Source: Isoetes taiwanensis | Lineage: Eukaryota > Streptophyta > Lycopodiopsida > Isoetales > Isoetaceae | Reading direction: 5' to 3' | Length of the DNA: 64,000 nucleotides | Assembly (NCBI GenBank): GCA_021234155.1 | Contig: JAJEKV010000124.1 | Span: forward strand, 2,129,094 to 2,193,093 | Shown here: positions 1 through 11,900 of the stretch, piece by piece | Numbering within the stretch: the first letter of the stretch is position 1 | Layout: each line of letters opens with the position of its first letter | Program-made: the position numbers and the translations under genes | Notes under the pieces: model-generated | The model's input: the letters and a program-made list of their open reading frames with translations, nothing else | Databases searched by the model: none | What the model was told of the DNA's origin: nothing

Positions 1-2490
1 ATATAGCCTCTTTAACAGAATTGATATCTTTGCTATGGGTTTGCTTTGTTTTTTTTTTTTTTTACTAGAAAAGACATACAATTTTAGGTTACAATTGTGC
101 GTGCAATCTACTGAACAATGTTTTATTATCGTCTAAACCCACTTTGCATGTCGAACATCTATACATATAGGTTTTCTCTCTTCTCTGTTAAGGGGCTAGG
201 GCTCCATATGTTTATTAAGGAACTTTTTGCTCTAAAATATCATCTGGATATTTAATTTGGTAATCAAATGGGCATTAAAAAAGTTGAAAAGAACGTAAGA
301 TATCAATATATCGAATGTTTAAATAAGAATTTGAGTGAGACATGAATATTTAAACGTCAAACGCGTGAATAAAAAAACTCAGTCTAATTGATAATTTTGC
401 ATTTAAAATGTTATTTCAACATAATGCCCTTTGGTATTGTTTTGCCCTAAGTTATGCTGTTAACCCCAAAATACCCATACTCCAACATGACTTAAAATCC
501 CTCCTACGCCCTTCATATTCTTGATCCACATGGATGTTGTTTTGAAAGATGCTGGTGCAAGTGGAAACTTTACTCACCTTTGTTATTCTTTAAAAAAGAT
601 GGTTTCACAACTCTACCAGACAATACCAAATAACAGTATGTGCATGCTTAACATGTTTGATAAATCACACATCTTAGGTATTGGGTTTAGGGTTTATGGT
701 TACATGTTTAGAATTTAGGGGTTTATTGTAGAGACTTGAATTTAAAGAACTTGGAGAATGTAATATGCAACCATGCAATGCTATCAGCCATGTCATCACA
801 TCCATTTAGGATTGAGGGGTTGTAGTTTAAGATTTGTATGTTTAGATAGGATATCATGACTATTATATGAAGTAAATTTAAATCTCTTAAAAATAGAGAT
901 ATTAGATTATATGTATTGGACCTACATGCTAATCACACAATAAAAATGATGTTGCAAAAAGTGTTCTATAGGGTTATGTTTTAAGGTCTACAGTTAGAGT
1001 CTATGGGTTTAGGGTTCAAGGACTTAGCATTTTATGAATTCTAAAGAATTTGAAGGATGTAGCATGCAGCTCAGATAAAACACACAATTCTATCAACCAT
1101 GTCATCCATATGTAGGGCTTTAGGGTTTGTTTAAGTATGCTTTCATAAAGCAGGTCAATACAAGCTTTTATTAAGAAGAAGAGGCTTGTCCAATGAGATG
1201 AGACCGAGTTGGTTATGAACTCGGTCCAATGAACCAAAGGCAGAGAAATCTTCGGCAGATCGGTGAGGCTTAACTGCCAGAATCGATGCTGATAAATAAA
1301 CCTAAGATGTACAGATTAAACACACAGGAGATTACCTAGTCGTGATCAACAAGAAACACAGGTTTGTTGCTTTGTATAAGGGAAGGAGTATCATTGATTT
1401 GAGAAGCCAGAGTATTTCGATCATTGTAATATTGCTAAAGTAATATTTCATTTGTTCAATGGTATAAGATTGAATACTAATATCAATGACATTGTTTATG
1501 CATTAGTATAATTGCTAATGTTGAGTAAATTCAAAGAGTGAAGTTGCATGGTGAATTTGAAGGATAAAATCTTTCCTATGGAAATTGTATGACATGTTCT
1601 ATATGAATGATGTTTAAGCAATTGTCTCAAGGAATATGAATTAATCTGTCAACAGAGTTGCATGACATATAGTGGCAAATTATCTAGATAAATGCATGTT
1701 TTATTCGTTTTAAGGATGAAATCTGATCTTGTATGAAATATAATACGAGTCTGAAAGAATCATTGGGGATGCCCTGTGGAAAAATGGGGCACTATGGAAT
1801 GCGGGCATGGGGTGACACGACGATGGCCAATACATACAACGCTCGGTTTAGAGTGAAAAAACTGTGGAGCTTTGTCATGTGTATCGCATCCAGCGATTGA
1901 GATGAGAGGCCGAGATTGTGATCCAAGTCTTATGATCTTATTGGCCCTAATTTAATGGCCAAGATTAACAGCCCAGATTTGATCTCGGATTGTGTTCTTT
2001 TGGGCCGCTTCTATCTCCCTCCTCTCCTGCTTCATGTCTATCTCTGTCAACCTCAAATAGAGAGTAGCATCTTTCTCAGTTGAGTGGGCCACTAAATTGA
2101 ACCTTGGTTAGGGTCTTTAAATTTGTCCTTGCTAATGACCTATAGGCTTTAGCCAAAATTGAAGATAAATTGACTTTAAATAGATAAGAAAATAATGTTG
2201 CAACAACAAAGCATTGCCATTATTTTTGTGCAAATAGGTAAAAAATACAGTGAGGAAAAAGTATAGCATCAACGGCTGAGATGGTCGAGATTGCGATCCT
2301 GGTGCTTTGACGTTATTGGCCACAGCGGAGATTCCGGAGGCAAAACCCGCTTTTTTTTCCTTTTGCCGCCTCCTGTTGCGCGCCTTTTCTCTCCTTCGAT
2401 TTCTTTTTTCTCTCTTCCTATTCTTGATCTTCCTGCTGTGGAGATAGCGCAGTGGCTATGGCCTAGTTTTTTCTAGAACAGAGCAAAGGC
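1..2490. other. Gene-poor AT-rich stretch
   Basis: I see no convincing coding sequence here. The longest open frames are 60-75 codons and have no recognisable motif. GGGTTTAGGG-like words (near 676 and 1006) resemble plant telomere repeats but occur only once or twice. Two segments (about 1895-1960 and 2270-2335) resemble each other, each with GAGATTG(T/C)GATCC followed by TTATTGGCC. This suggests a decayed duplication just upstream of the DUF7722-like remnant. Confidence 0.6.
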
Positions 2491-2494
2491 GGTC

Positions 2495-2750
2495 ATGGAG
2501 AGCCCGGATTTACAGCTAAATGGACGGAGTAACAGGGAATGCCGGATTTACAGCAAAAGGCAGTTCTGATTGAAGTACATCCGCTTTCCAAAGCATGGAT
2601 TTTTCCAAATGCCGCTATAGTCGACCACAGTATGAGGCCATGCCGGAATGGCAGCTTGATCGCTTGCTTGAGGAATATGGCCTCCCTTGCACTGGTTCTT
2701 TGCAGGAAAAGAGGGATTTCGCAACCGGTTCTTTTATTTGGAGGATCTAG
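2495..2750 (+). pseudogene. DUF7722-type small plant protein, broken
   Basis: The sequence carries the hallmark of the plant DUF7722 family (small proteins of unknown role). A start at 2495 opens MESPDLQLNG and runs about 24 codons to a TGA. The same frame then continues to FFQMPL, and after a frame change at about 2612 it reads YSRPQYEAMPEWQLDRLLEE, then YGLPCTG and KRDFATGSFIW, with a TAG at 2748-2750. In the family, as I recall it, FQMPLHYP, MPEWKLDRLL, EYGL and KR.FAMGAFLW occur in this order near the C-terminus. The stop and the apparent small deletion make it a pseudogene unless an intron removes them. The family name comes from motif memory only. Confidence 0.6.
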
Positions 2751-2754
2751 GCTT

Positions 2755-3767
2755 CTTTGCGCCTTCTTTTCCTAGAATATGGTTGTTTGATGGAGATTTC
2801 GGCAAAATATATACTCTGCTTTTCCATATCAGGGGCACTCCAGGCTTTCCATTCGGGTAGCATATAACTGGATTCACAGCTCGTCTTCAGGGCGTCTGCA
2901 TCTCCATCCAGATTTGCTGAGGCAGAGGCAGAGATCCTTTCCGGTTTACATCTCTGCAGCTGTATCTGCCATAGCAAAGCTTACGGTTTCAGTCTTTGCA
3001 AAAAAAAAAACGGTTCAGAGGTAAAATTCATGGCCCAAGTCATTTGAAATCCTTTCCGGTTTACATCTTTGCATCTGTATCTCCGTAGCAAAGCTTACGG
3101 TTTATTGCAGGGTTTGATTTTGAAATATTATTCAACTTAGTGGGTGCCCTCAGGAGCAGCTTATTCTTAGCCATAGACGTTTTGCCAGAGCAATCCCTGC
3201 AGAGCTTTCATCCATTTCCAAAACCCGAGATATAAGATCGCCCAAATCCAAGTTTAGCATGCCTGCTTAAGATCGTCCATGTTTTTGAAAATACCTGCAT
3301 TTAGGATTTGCAGAGGCTAGGTCAGAAGCATTGGTGAGAAGCGCATGAGGCTCTACATTTACACAGGTCTACATTTGAGGTTCTGCTCGGTTGCATCTGT
3401 TAGCCGCAATCGATCCGCAGGAGCGGCCTGTTTAAACAGCTATTACCCCAACATAGATTTTTTCTTTTGCTGACAGTGGTTGATAAATACCACGATTGCA
3501 TTGTTTGTGGATTTTTCATGTTGAATAATGGCCTCAATATTTTCGACCATGGAAGCCTATGTACACCATTGAAATGTTATTTATCATTTCCATTCAAAAT
3601 GATGTGAGCCAATCTGAAAGAATTTGTGGAATATTTTGTTGATCAGTGGTGGGGAATAAAAATTAAACAAGACGCCAGAATTTAATACTTTGAAAAAGAT
3701 GTTAAAAACCTTGTAAAACCACGTCATTTAGAATTGCGTCCTTTATTATGTTTCTAAAACCACCGCA
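2755..3767. other. Non-coding stretch with a 60-bp direct repeat
   Basis: I see no gene. Two copies of a roughly 60-bp segment, at about 2931-2993 and 3047-3106, share TCCTTTCCGGTTTACATCT and AGCAAAGCTTACGGTTT. This is a local duplication, possibly of the 3' flank of the preceding remnant. Confidence 0.6.
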
Positions 3768-3936
3768 TATATTGTTTTGGAAAAACAACACCTAAAGATC
3801 TTTACTTTTATAAAAACTACATGTATATTGTTTTTGGAAAACAACACCTAAAGATCTTTACTTTTATAAAAACTACATGTATATTGTTTTTGGAAAACAA
3901 CACCTAAAGATCTTTACTTTTATAAAGAACTACATG
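3768..3936. repeat. 56-bp tandem repeat, three copies
   Basis: Three head-to-tail units lie at 3768-3823, 3824-3879 and 3880-3936. Each starts TATATTG, contains GGAAAACAACACCTAAAGAT and ends ACTACATG. The copies differ at only a few positions, so the expansion is recent. It lies at the edge of a longer field of related words. Confidence 0.9.
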
Positions 3937-4480
3937 TGATTTGTATGTAAAGCTATATATCAAAATTTCTTCTTATCAGAAAAACATTGCTGGAAAACAA
4001 CAGCTATTCTGGAATAACCACATTTTTTTTTTTAACCACATATCATTTTTCGTGAAAATCAACACTTGGAAACAACATAGCTAAGAAAAAAAACCCAGAA
4101 AACTACGTGTAATTTTTGGCAAAATCGGACAAAATTCTCTACGTGTTTTTTCAGTGTTGTTGCAAAACAACAGTTAAAAGCAACATGTGGACCTTTTAAG
4201 TTTATTGAGAACGATATATCTACTTTTTAGGAAAACAACACTTGAAAACTATAGCTACTTTTAAAAAACAACATGTAGAAACACATGTTAATTTCTACGC
4301 GTAGATAATTTTGACAAAATTCTACGTGTAGACTTTTTCCGAAAAAAAACTACATGTATAAAAATTTTGCTAAAAACTACACGTCATTTCTAGCAAATCC
4401 GGACAAAAAACAACACGTAGTTTTTTGGTGTTGTTTTTTTGCAAAAAAGACACTGAAAAACAACATGTGGACCCAGTTTT
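3937..4480. repeat. Degenerate ACAAC / ACATGTAG-word repeat field
   Basis: The 540 bases after the 56-bp tandem units repeat the words AAAACAACA, CTACATGT, CTACACGT and TACGTGTAG on both strands at irregular spacing. This looks like a decayed satellite from which the three-copy array grew. No coding sequence is seen. Confidence 0.6.
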
Positions 4481-5334
4481 GGGGTGGTAGTGGTATCTCC
4501 TATTATTGACCTGCTATGCGTTAATTTGAAACTAAATTATTTTGCATCCACATTTTAAGCTACATACCCTTCATGAATCCATATTTCACACTATTTAACC
4601 TCATTGAACATTGCTATCTCCAACTGTCTAACACCGCTATATTCTATATATAAAACAGAGCAAAATTATGTTCTACAGAACGGACAATCAGAGCATTAAC
4701 TGATGTTAATACTTAAAATTCATGTAAAGCATAATAACTCAAACTCATGCAAAGCATATTATCTGAAGGCAAGGAAATATCTCAAATTCATGCAAGCATA
4801 ATACTCTCCACACAGTGTATATTCTGTGGCAAATTAAATACCTTGAATAGGGTTCGTGTATTCTCGTATTCCGATCAACGCCCTCCAAACTTGAGAAGAG
4901 CCGGGTTTAGAGATTCCTCTTCCACCGCTTCCTCGCCGCCCGCCTCGACCTCGATTCGCTTTAGAAGACATCTCCGAGTCGCCTAGTAACAGAGTCGGAA
5001 GGTCGCTTCGGATACGCTACCGAAAGCTTTCAAGAAATAGCTTTTTCTACAATTGCATTTGGAAAATAGAGAAATTTGAATTTCAAGAAAACACAAAATG
5101 CAGCTTTAAAATATTCTTGACACATACAAATAATAATGACGAAGACCCGTCCGTACACTTCTTTCATTAAGTTTTTAAAACCAATCTACCCAAAAAGTAT
5201 CCCGCCAAATTTATCCCTAAAAAACGTAGTTAACCTAATCTTTCTTCTAATTCGAATTTTCCCCGACCGCCAGAGTTTCCATAGCCTTTCACTTCTCAAA
5301 TCAGCTTCAGAGACTCAAATCGGCTTCTCAAGAA
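4481..5334. other. No gene seen
   Basis: The open frames at 4747-4986 and 5136-5375 have no recognisable motif. The second overlaps the start of the DUF8039-like remnant and may be its 5' untranslated region. Confidence 0.5.
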
Positions 5335-5665
5335 TGGCTACGGAATTCGGTACTCATCTCATTCCAATAGCTTGAACATTAATTTCCAATAGTAGGTGTC
5401 TCGAATAGCAATTTTCTGCAGTTGTCGAAGATGAATGTTTCATGTTAACTACAAATCGAGAAAAGGAAAGTAGGATTATGCAAGATCGACTCCATCGATC
5501 CGACCAGAACTGTCATGGAATTCCCTCCGGGATAAGTATGTCCGAAGTTACTGTTGATTAATCTTTAGCGCTATGGATGAAGCTTTACCTCAGAGACACC
5601 TAGGTGGGGATACGGTTGGAGAAAGTGTTGGAACATTTGTTGCATGGCCAAGAAACCGCTTAAAA
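5334..5665 (+). pseudogene. DUF8039-like transposon protein fragment, broken
   Basis: Reading across frames gives NCHGIPSGI, then SEVTVD, then a stop, then ALPQRHLGG, then GDTVGESVGTFVAWPRNRL. This order (NCHGIPLG, VRVSVD, a LP.P stretch, TVGEA.G.FVAWP..L) matches what I recall of the DUF8039 domain found in plant transposon-related proteins. A short ATG exon (5334, MATEF) followed by GTACTC, and an acceptor-like TTTCTGCAG near 5424, would join in frame into this segment, so a spliced 5' end is possible. At least one frame change remains near 5560. Not a functional gene as it stands. Confidence 0.5.
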
Positions 5666-5737
5666 AGGTATGTAACATGTATTACATTGTAGAAATATAG
5701 AAGTAGACAAAATTTGTTGTATTCATTGGAAAAAAGA

Positions 5738-6487
5738 TTACAATTGTATATAATCTGGATAAACCGGATAAACCGGACAAAATCCCGGACCTCTTTTTTT
5801 CAAGCCCGGTCTCTTGAGTAGCCGGGCTATCGATACTCCCATTTCCATTGCGGGGCATAGTGAATTCTTCTCGTAAAACCCCCAAAGAAAAACACCGGGC
5901 TCTAGCTCCACCACCCCCTTTGCTCCCACCTCCACCTCCACCTCCTCGCTCCTCCTCAAGCCCGCCGCTTTGCTCTGTTGAACCTCCAATGCATCGATAG
6001 CGCTGCGGTAGTGGTTCCATTGGTTGAGCCATCTCCATTGCATCATTATACCGCCTTGTGGTAGTGGTTCGTGTTGGGGCATCCGGGCATAGAGGCTAAC
6101 CACTAAGAAACGCAGCCTCATTTTGAATCTCGAAATGACGGATGCGAGATTCACTCTCGATCAATGCATGTACCGCATTCTCGGTGGTTAGATAAGAGGG
6201 CCGACCGCGGCGATTGCAAGGGCCCCGTGAGCCCGTGATCTATCATTGCCTGCGCTCTGCTTTGCCATCATCATTACTTGATCCAAGTACTCCGTGGGTT
6301 GCAAGACGGTGCTCCAGCCGGACCGGTGCTGGGTGCAGTTCAACCGGACCGAGATTGGAGCCGAACCGAGTCTGGGCCGTGGTGATTGCTGGCCCAAATG
6401 TAATTCCAATCCATCTTCGTCACCAACCGGGTGATTAATGTAACCCCGGCATCTATCAATAGGAAGTGAGCGAGTATCGAGATTCAC
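5738..6487 (-). pseudogene. Unrecognised GC-rich coding-like block
   Basis: On the minus strand this GC-rich block keeps long overlapping open frames (6487-6188, 6154-5738, 6038-5682). They read partly as protein-like sequence, with a helix-like ESESRIRHFEIQNEAAFLSG segment near 6130 that is cut by a stop, and a Gly/Glu-rich run near 5930. Composition differs sharply from the AT-rich flanks. I do not recognise the family. The frame switching suggests a decayed exon of a transposon gene. Its orientation is opposite to the DUF8039-like fragment next to it. Confidence 0.35.
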
Positions 6488-6619
6488 CGGCGTGTTATAT
6501 TTATTTATTTATAAACTTAGAAACTAAGAGACACGCCCCCGGTTTAGCGTAAAGTTGAAAGTAGGGATACAATTGTTTGCACGCTCAGCGTGTAAACTGC
6601 TATATAGGAAAAACTATAC

Positions 6620-6795
6620 ACGCTCGGCGTGCATTCAGCAGAGAGGGAGAAAAAAAAAACCTGTACAGATAGATAAGTAAATAGATAAAGGCCAGGCAAT
6701 TATTTACACGCTGCGTGTAAATAATTGCCTGGCCTTTATCTATTTACTTATCTATCTGTTTTTTTTCTCCCTCTCTCACGAAGTGCACGCAGCGT
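6620..6795. repeat. Long palindrome (46-bp perfect arms, 1-nt spacer)
   Basis: Bases 6666-6711 and 6713-6758 are perfect reverse complements, 46 bp each, separated by one T. The arms run from CAGATAGATAAG inward to TTTACACGC. Imperfect complementarity continues outward: GAGAGGGAGAAAA on the left pairs with TTTTCTCCCTCTC on the right, and CGTGCA with TGCACG. The whole fold is about 175 nt. Nearby short palindromes share the same core (CACGCTCAGCGTG about 6580, CACGCTCGGCGTG about 6617, ACACGCTTAGCGTGT about 6826). No coding capacity. Confidence 0.95.
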
Positions 6796-6859
6796 ATTCA
6801 TGTTGAAGGCTAAGGTTAGCATAAAACACGCTTAGCGTGTTTCAAATATTATCTTTCGC

Positions 6860-7433
6860 GTGTTTCAAATATTATCTTTCAGATTTTTCTAATGCTTTCT
6901 ACTACACTTATTCATAATAGAAACTTGCATGCAATAGCATGATTAATTCAGGAAGAGAAACTCAAGAATTTACTCGAAACAAAAAGAAGCAGATGAAGTT
7001 TATAAAAAACTATTCTGGTTTTCATAAACATCATCTGCTTCCTCTGCCTCGAGCAAATGCAAAAGCTTGTCTTCTTGGATTAAACCTGCCATTGAGATGC
7101 AACTTAAAACTAAATGAAAACTAACCTTGAGTTCTCGAGGTCGGAAGGATTCAAGAACTGAGGATTATGCTTGTGGTTTTAATTCGAGGGCTTTTTCGAT
7201 TCGCAGACCTTAGTCCTCTTCTTTTGGTTTTAATTGAAGTCTCCGATTTCCTCTTTCATGATGCTACTGAAACAAAAAGGCGGAGTCTTTTAGTAAGTTA
7301 GGAATTGCCGAAACCAAACATCTAACATTGATGAATATAAATCTGCTCACCAAGATTTCGGACGGGCGGATCTAAACACGCAAGCGCAACCCCAAGCAAA
7401 TCGTATGAAGGAAGGAAGAAAATGTAGGAACTT
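6860..7433. other. No confident gene; possible small spliced minus transcript
   Basis: Downstream of the minus-strand promoter-like segment at 7434-7560, the minus strand shows a donor-like TTG|GTGAGC near 7350 and an acceptor-like TTTTTGTTTCAG near 7270. A Lys/Arg-rich but stop-interrupted segment follows. Nothing is recognisable, so this is only a hint of a transcript. Confidence 0.3.
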
Positions 7434-7560
7434 TGAGAGCGTAAAATGGATTTATATAGGCACAATTAGAAAAAAGTTAATGTGAATAATTGATTGCTTG
7501 AATTAACACGCCTTTGCGCACGGTCTTCCCGCCGCATGACATGTATATGGTATATATGGA
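7434..7560 (-). promoter_or_regulatory. Promoter-like segment, copy 1
   Basis: This segment is a diverged duplicate of 8641-8765. Both copies contain, in the same order, TGAGAGCGT, GGATTTATATAGG (a TATA box read on the minus strand as CCTATATAAATCC), a TGAATAATT tract, TAACACGCC and TTCCCGCC (7526-7533, an E2F-site-like word). Conservation of exactly these words between otherwise drifting copies suggests a transposon or gene promoter reading leftwards. Confidence 0.5.
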
Positions 7561-8000
7561 GAATATTGCATTTCATGCAATAAATTCTCACTGATTTTAT
7601 TCCATTTATTGCATTCGAAAAAATAGAATTTAGAAATTTTATATAGGCTAAATTAAAAATGATTTTAAAGGCAAAATTATGAATCCTAAAAATGACTTGT
7701 AAGGTTGGGGAACTGCTTTTAGGTCGTATATAGGAAAATTTCCTATGGTTACCGTGGATGAATCAAAGATTTCTCATGTGGTTGATTTATAGTGTTCCCG
7801 AGACTTTGTTGAGACAAAATTTGCGATACAAAATTTTAGAGATAACAACTTGGAGACAAAATAATTGGAGAAAACAAGGTTGGATTTAATTCAAATAATT
7901 TTATGTACTGTAAAAACTGCTCAAGAACACTGCTTTGAAGAAAATTTTATGACTGAAAAAACCGCTTGATTTCATTCATAAGAGGAGAATGTACAGATGC
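7561..8000. other. No gene seen
   Basis: AT-rich, with no open frame of note and no repeat that I could see. Confidence 0.5.
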
Positions 8001-8600
8001 CCTCAAGGCTTTTCACAAAATTACAGGAAAAAAAAAATGCCCTGAGGCGTGTCCAAAGCTTCGTAAAGCAACCAAAAAAAAGGGGCCGCCTCGATGCGCA
8101 TCATTGATCTTCCACGTCCCGCAACAAAGAAGGAAGAAAGGTGTTAGAAAAGAAAGAAAGGTGAAAAAAAAAAAAAAATCGGACATGCAAACCCGGCTCA
8201 TCTCTCACCCATTCTAAAAAGCGGGTCGAATTCTCGACCTTCCTCCTCATCCTCTTCCTCCCCTCCTCCTCCTCTTCCTCCTCCTCCTCTTGAGAGATTT
8301 CATTCTCTCTGCTTTGTGGTCAAGCCAACCCCGAAGCGAGGCGGTTTCATGCTCTTGGGAGGACATCTCCTCCTCTTCCTCCAACTCCTCCTCTTCCTCC
8401 TCTTCCTCCTCTTGAGAATCGGAGGAATCGAGGGAGCTCAACTCCTCCTCTTCCATGTCAAAATCAAGATCATCCTCCTGAATCGAATCGAGGAGAATTG
8501 GGCAAGAAAATCTATGAGGGGAAGAGAGGGGTTCTTCAACCCGACGTCTCTTTGACGAGACCTCGGTCCTTCATGAAGTTCGAGCTACCGAGGTTCAACG
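8000..8600 (-). pseudogene. Acidic Glu-rich protein gene, decayed copy
   Basis: On the minus strand the sequence reads EVSSKRRRVEEPL, then a run IQEDDLDFDMEEEELSSLDS, a poly-Glu tract, then SSQEHETASLRGWLDHK, and after a frame change REFDPLFRMGE. These blocks match, in order, the gene at 52731-53260 (EVTSKRRLLNIEEV; DSSDSYEES; NSQEYVTAVLQGWIGES; AEFADFMALIN). Even the downstream poly-T and splice-like region is similar. A frame break between the likely start (about 8570) and the first block, plus another near the C-terminus, make it a pseudogene. Function unknown. The Glu runs appear as CTCCTCCT tracts on the plus strand. Confidence 0.6.
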
Positions 8601-8640
8601 CCTTCATGGCGGCGAAAAAAAATTGGGACGAGAATGGTCT

Positions 8641-8765
8641 TGAGAGCGTGAACCGGATTTATATAGGGTTAATTAGAAATTAGCGTGAATAATTTATTGC
8701 CTCAAATAACACGCCAGGCGTACGAAATTCCCGCCAGCTATATTATCTAGGGTATATTATTATGG
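8641..8765 (-). promoter_or_regulatory. Promoter-like segment, copy 2
   Basis: The minus strand carries CCTATATAAATCC (TATA box, about 8655-8667) roughly 50-80 bp upstream of the decayed acidic-protein gene, and TTCCCGCC at 8728-8735. It is homologous to 7434-7560, with the same word order and TAACACGCC beside the E2F-like site. Confidence 0.55.
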
Positions 8766-8815
8766 ATAATAAATTCTCCGCCTATCTTATATTATAATGT
8801 TTTAGTGCAAGTAAT

Positions 8816-8935
8816 GGACCACGCCCTAAATCCGAGCTACCGAGATTATTTTTATTTGACGGTGAGATTATTCATGGACCACGCCCTAAATCCGGCCGGT
8901 GAGATTATTTTTATTTGACTACCGAGATTATTCAT
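8816..8935. repeat. 60-bp direct tandem repeat, two copies
   Basis: GGACCACGCCCTAAATCCG opens both units (8816-8875 and 8876-8935). The internal CTACCGAG and GGTGAG blocks sit in swapped positions between the units, which suggests unequal exchange within a longer array. Confidence 0.8.
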
Positions 8936-8939
8936 AGCT

Positions 8940-11900
8940 TAGATCGCAAGCCCTAGATCCCGGTGATTTGGCGGCCTAGATTTGCTCTTTTGAACTGATT
9001 GGCCATGGTCCGCCTAAAAAAGAGGGCAAAAAAAAAAAAAAAACCTCCGCAAGGATTTGTTGTCCCGCTCCAATCACTCACAAGCTCTAGCCTTTATGAA
9101 TCTACTCTTGAGCCCTCTGAGCTCCCCGCAATCCCTAACATCGGCTATGGAAAGCGGGGAGTATCCGTTTACATGGCCAATCTTGGCGAAAGCAGGTTGA
9201 ACAGTTGAAGAAATGGTTGAAGCCATGGAAAAGGTTGCAAAAATCGTGTGTTGTCAAATAGCTTATTATTGAAGACCTCTTCTCAGAAGCTTACAAAAAT
9301 GTCATGGAGCTTGAAAGGCTTCTTAGGCGCAAAAAGAAGACAATGCGTGCAATGAAGAGCATTGGAAAAAGAGCTTTCTAAGATATGCGGTGGAATATTG
9401 AGTCTTTTTGTACAATAGGTCTTCTCGGGAGATGATAGCGGCGCACAAAAGGTCCGGGATGGCAATCGTGATATTGTTTCTTGATTGTTACGAGATATGC
9501 GCTTTTGCCCTTTATTCTACTTTTGTTGCAAAAGCAAACATGAGCTTGGACTTATTGCTTGGTGCAGGAAATTTAAACACCCCTGTTGACATCAAGCATC
9601 CAGCGGCTCCTGTAAAGAAAATGGTGGAATAAAAAAGTTTCAAGGTAATAGTGTTTAATATCCGGTTCAACATCACGATTTGCAGTGGATGATAAGTTTG
9701 TCCATCATGCGATTTTTGACACCGATTTCTTTGGTTGCTATATCCAAAAATTTTTACATCGCCAACATGGGCGCTTTGCATGAACATGCACTATAAAACA
9801 TGGTTACGATGCTTATATGCTTATAATGTTTGGTTGTTTGCGATTTATGCCTCCACGGGGTTTGGCTTGGTCGATGAACCATTGCTCACGGGGTCTATGC
9901 CTCGATTGGGTTTGCACTAAGGTGGATTCTAGAATAAAATCAACTTAAAACAAACCATGTTTTGATGATCGACTACCAAAGAAGCGCCATCATACATAAC
10001 CGTAATAGGTCTCTGCGGTAAGCATTGCGAGCTATAGACATCCATTTTAGATATCCTTTAATTTTACACGTTTTCAAATTTCATGCATTCAATGTTGCGT
10101 TTTTGCCCTGGCTTTCCAGTTAAGCCATTCATCCTGAGGGAGCTATCCACATCCATAGCCCCTTTTTGCTATGGCGGTGATCACACCATGCATGAGCCTC
10201 TTCCCCAGTTTACGAACCGGGTTTTGTGAGATCATATTCTCAACTGCCGCATGAAATTCCTTCAAAACTCTTACTTACAAAGATCATGGTATTGTTGGTT
10301 TTAATTTTAGGTTTTAGAATTGTTATTCCGCTTCTTAAGATTTATTGTTTGGATTATGAGAAATAGGTTATGAGAAACTTTTGACTAATATCACATCCGG
10401 CGAATGCTCCTTTGGCCTTTTGTTCGATCGCTCCATCTTTGGTCATAAGACATAGTCATATCTCTCCTATGGCATGCGTGAAATTGTGGTATAAGAAACT
10501 TCCGACTTTCTTTTTGTTACTTTTCTTGATTTAAAACCCGCCTTTTTGTGCGGGTGGATCATTCGGTGGATAAATTGTCAATAAGCAGATGCACCGAAGA
10601 CGTCTCGATTTATGATGTAAATCCACTTTAGATGCAAAATTGTCGTTAGAAAAGTTGGAAAGCATTTTATGAAAGCTTTTGCAATCATGTCTTATTTGTT
10701 ATGTAGTTGTGAAGGGATAAGATAGGAAGTTGACGAGAAGGCTCTCCGTATATGTGGAATTGATTATATTTGTAATTTTTCAGAGAGAAATGAGCTTCGG
10801 TTTGGTAAATTTATTAGTATTGACATGTTTTGTAATACAATTCAAATTTTCTAGATTCAAATCTTGGAAGTTGCTATTGCGTAATTGAGCAGGTTTAACA
10901 TCTATGAGGGTAAGGCCGTTCTTTTTTCGCTACTATTAAAATTACTGTACCATGACTATCCTTCACATCCGGGCGCTTTTAGGTTTTCTAAAAAGCTCTC
11001 GGTAAAATTATGTCCGCATAATCATCTTCCCGGAAGGAGTGTTTATTCATATATCATAAATGCGAATGTTTGCGGTGTCGAGGAGTAAGAGAAACATCCG
11101 CTCTGGCTGGATTGTAGGTTGTAGATTGTGCTTAACCAAACTTTAGTGCCCCGCAAGAACAAAAGACTATTCTAGAACTAAGGCTTGTAAGCAAATATAT
11201 GGCATTTGGATCCGCTTGCTCCTTGCTCCTCATATGTTAGAAAATTTTCCATCTTTGTTTGTAAGACAGTCATATCTCTTCTATGTCATGCTTGAAATTG
11301 TGGTATAAGAAACTTCGGACTTTTCTTGATTTAAAACCCGACCTTTTTTGTGCAGTGGATCATTCAGTGAATCATGTTAATATTTTTTGGATGGAGTAAA
11401 GGCCATCTTCAAGAAAACTTTGAGGAGGAGCTATGTCTTGCATTTGCTATTACGCAAGAAATACATAGTATTGTTGAATCGACACTTATATTTGAGCACA
11501 AAGGCTTGATGGGTTGCCTGCATTCCGCACGAGAATGCCTCTTTATGCCTAGCCAACTTTAGTGCCCCGCAATAAAAAAAACTATTCTAGAACTGAAGCT
11601 TCGAAACAAGTATATGGCATTTGGAATCAGCTTGCTCCCCGCTCTTCATTTCCCTTGCAATCATATGATATGTCCTAGGTATGATAACGTAATTCTTATA
11701 TGTCGAGAATATTATTAAGAGGGAGTAGTTTTTATATGTTAAAAGATCTTTGGATCATAGATCCTTGATCACGAAGCTTTGCCTAAATTTCTTTTCATAT
11801 TTGTGTTTGAAAGGTGGGCACGAACATTGGGGGCCATGGTTTCGCCATAGCCAAAGGTCAGAAGCAAATGCTCTATTTGAACGTTGTGTTAAATAAGCGT

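Noticed and set aside
670-1020. Interstitial telomere repeats
   Set aside because: GGGTTTAGGG occurs only as one or two units at each spot, which is expected by chance in such sequence.
8316-8555. Leu-rich plus-strand frame at 8.3-8.55 kb
   Set aside because: It is the complement of poly-Glu codons of the minus-strand acidic gene.
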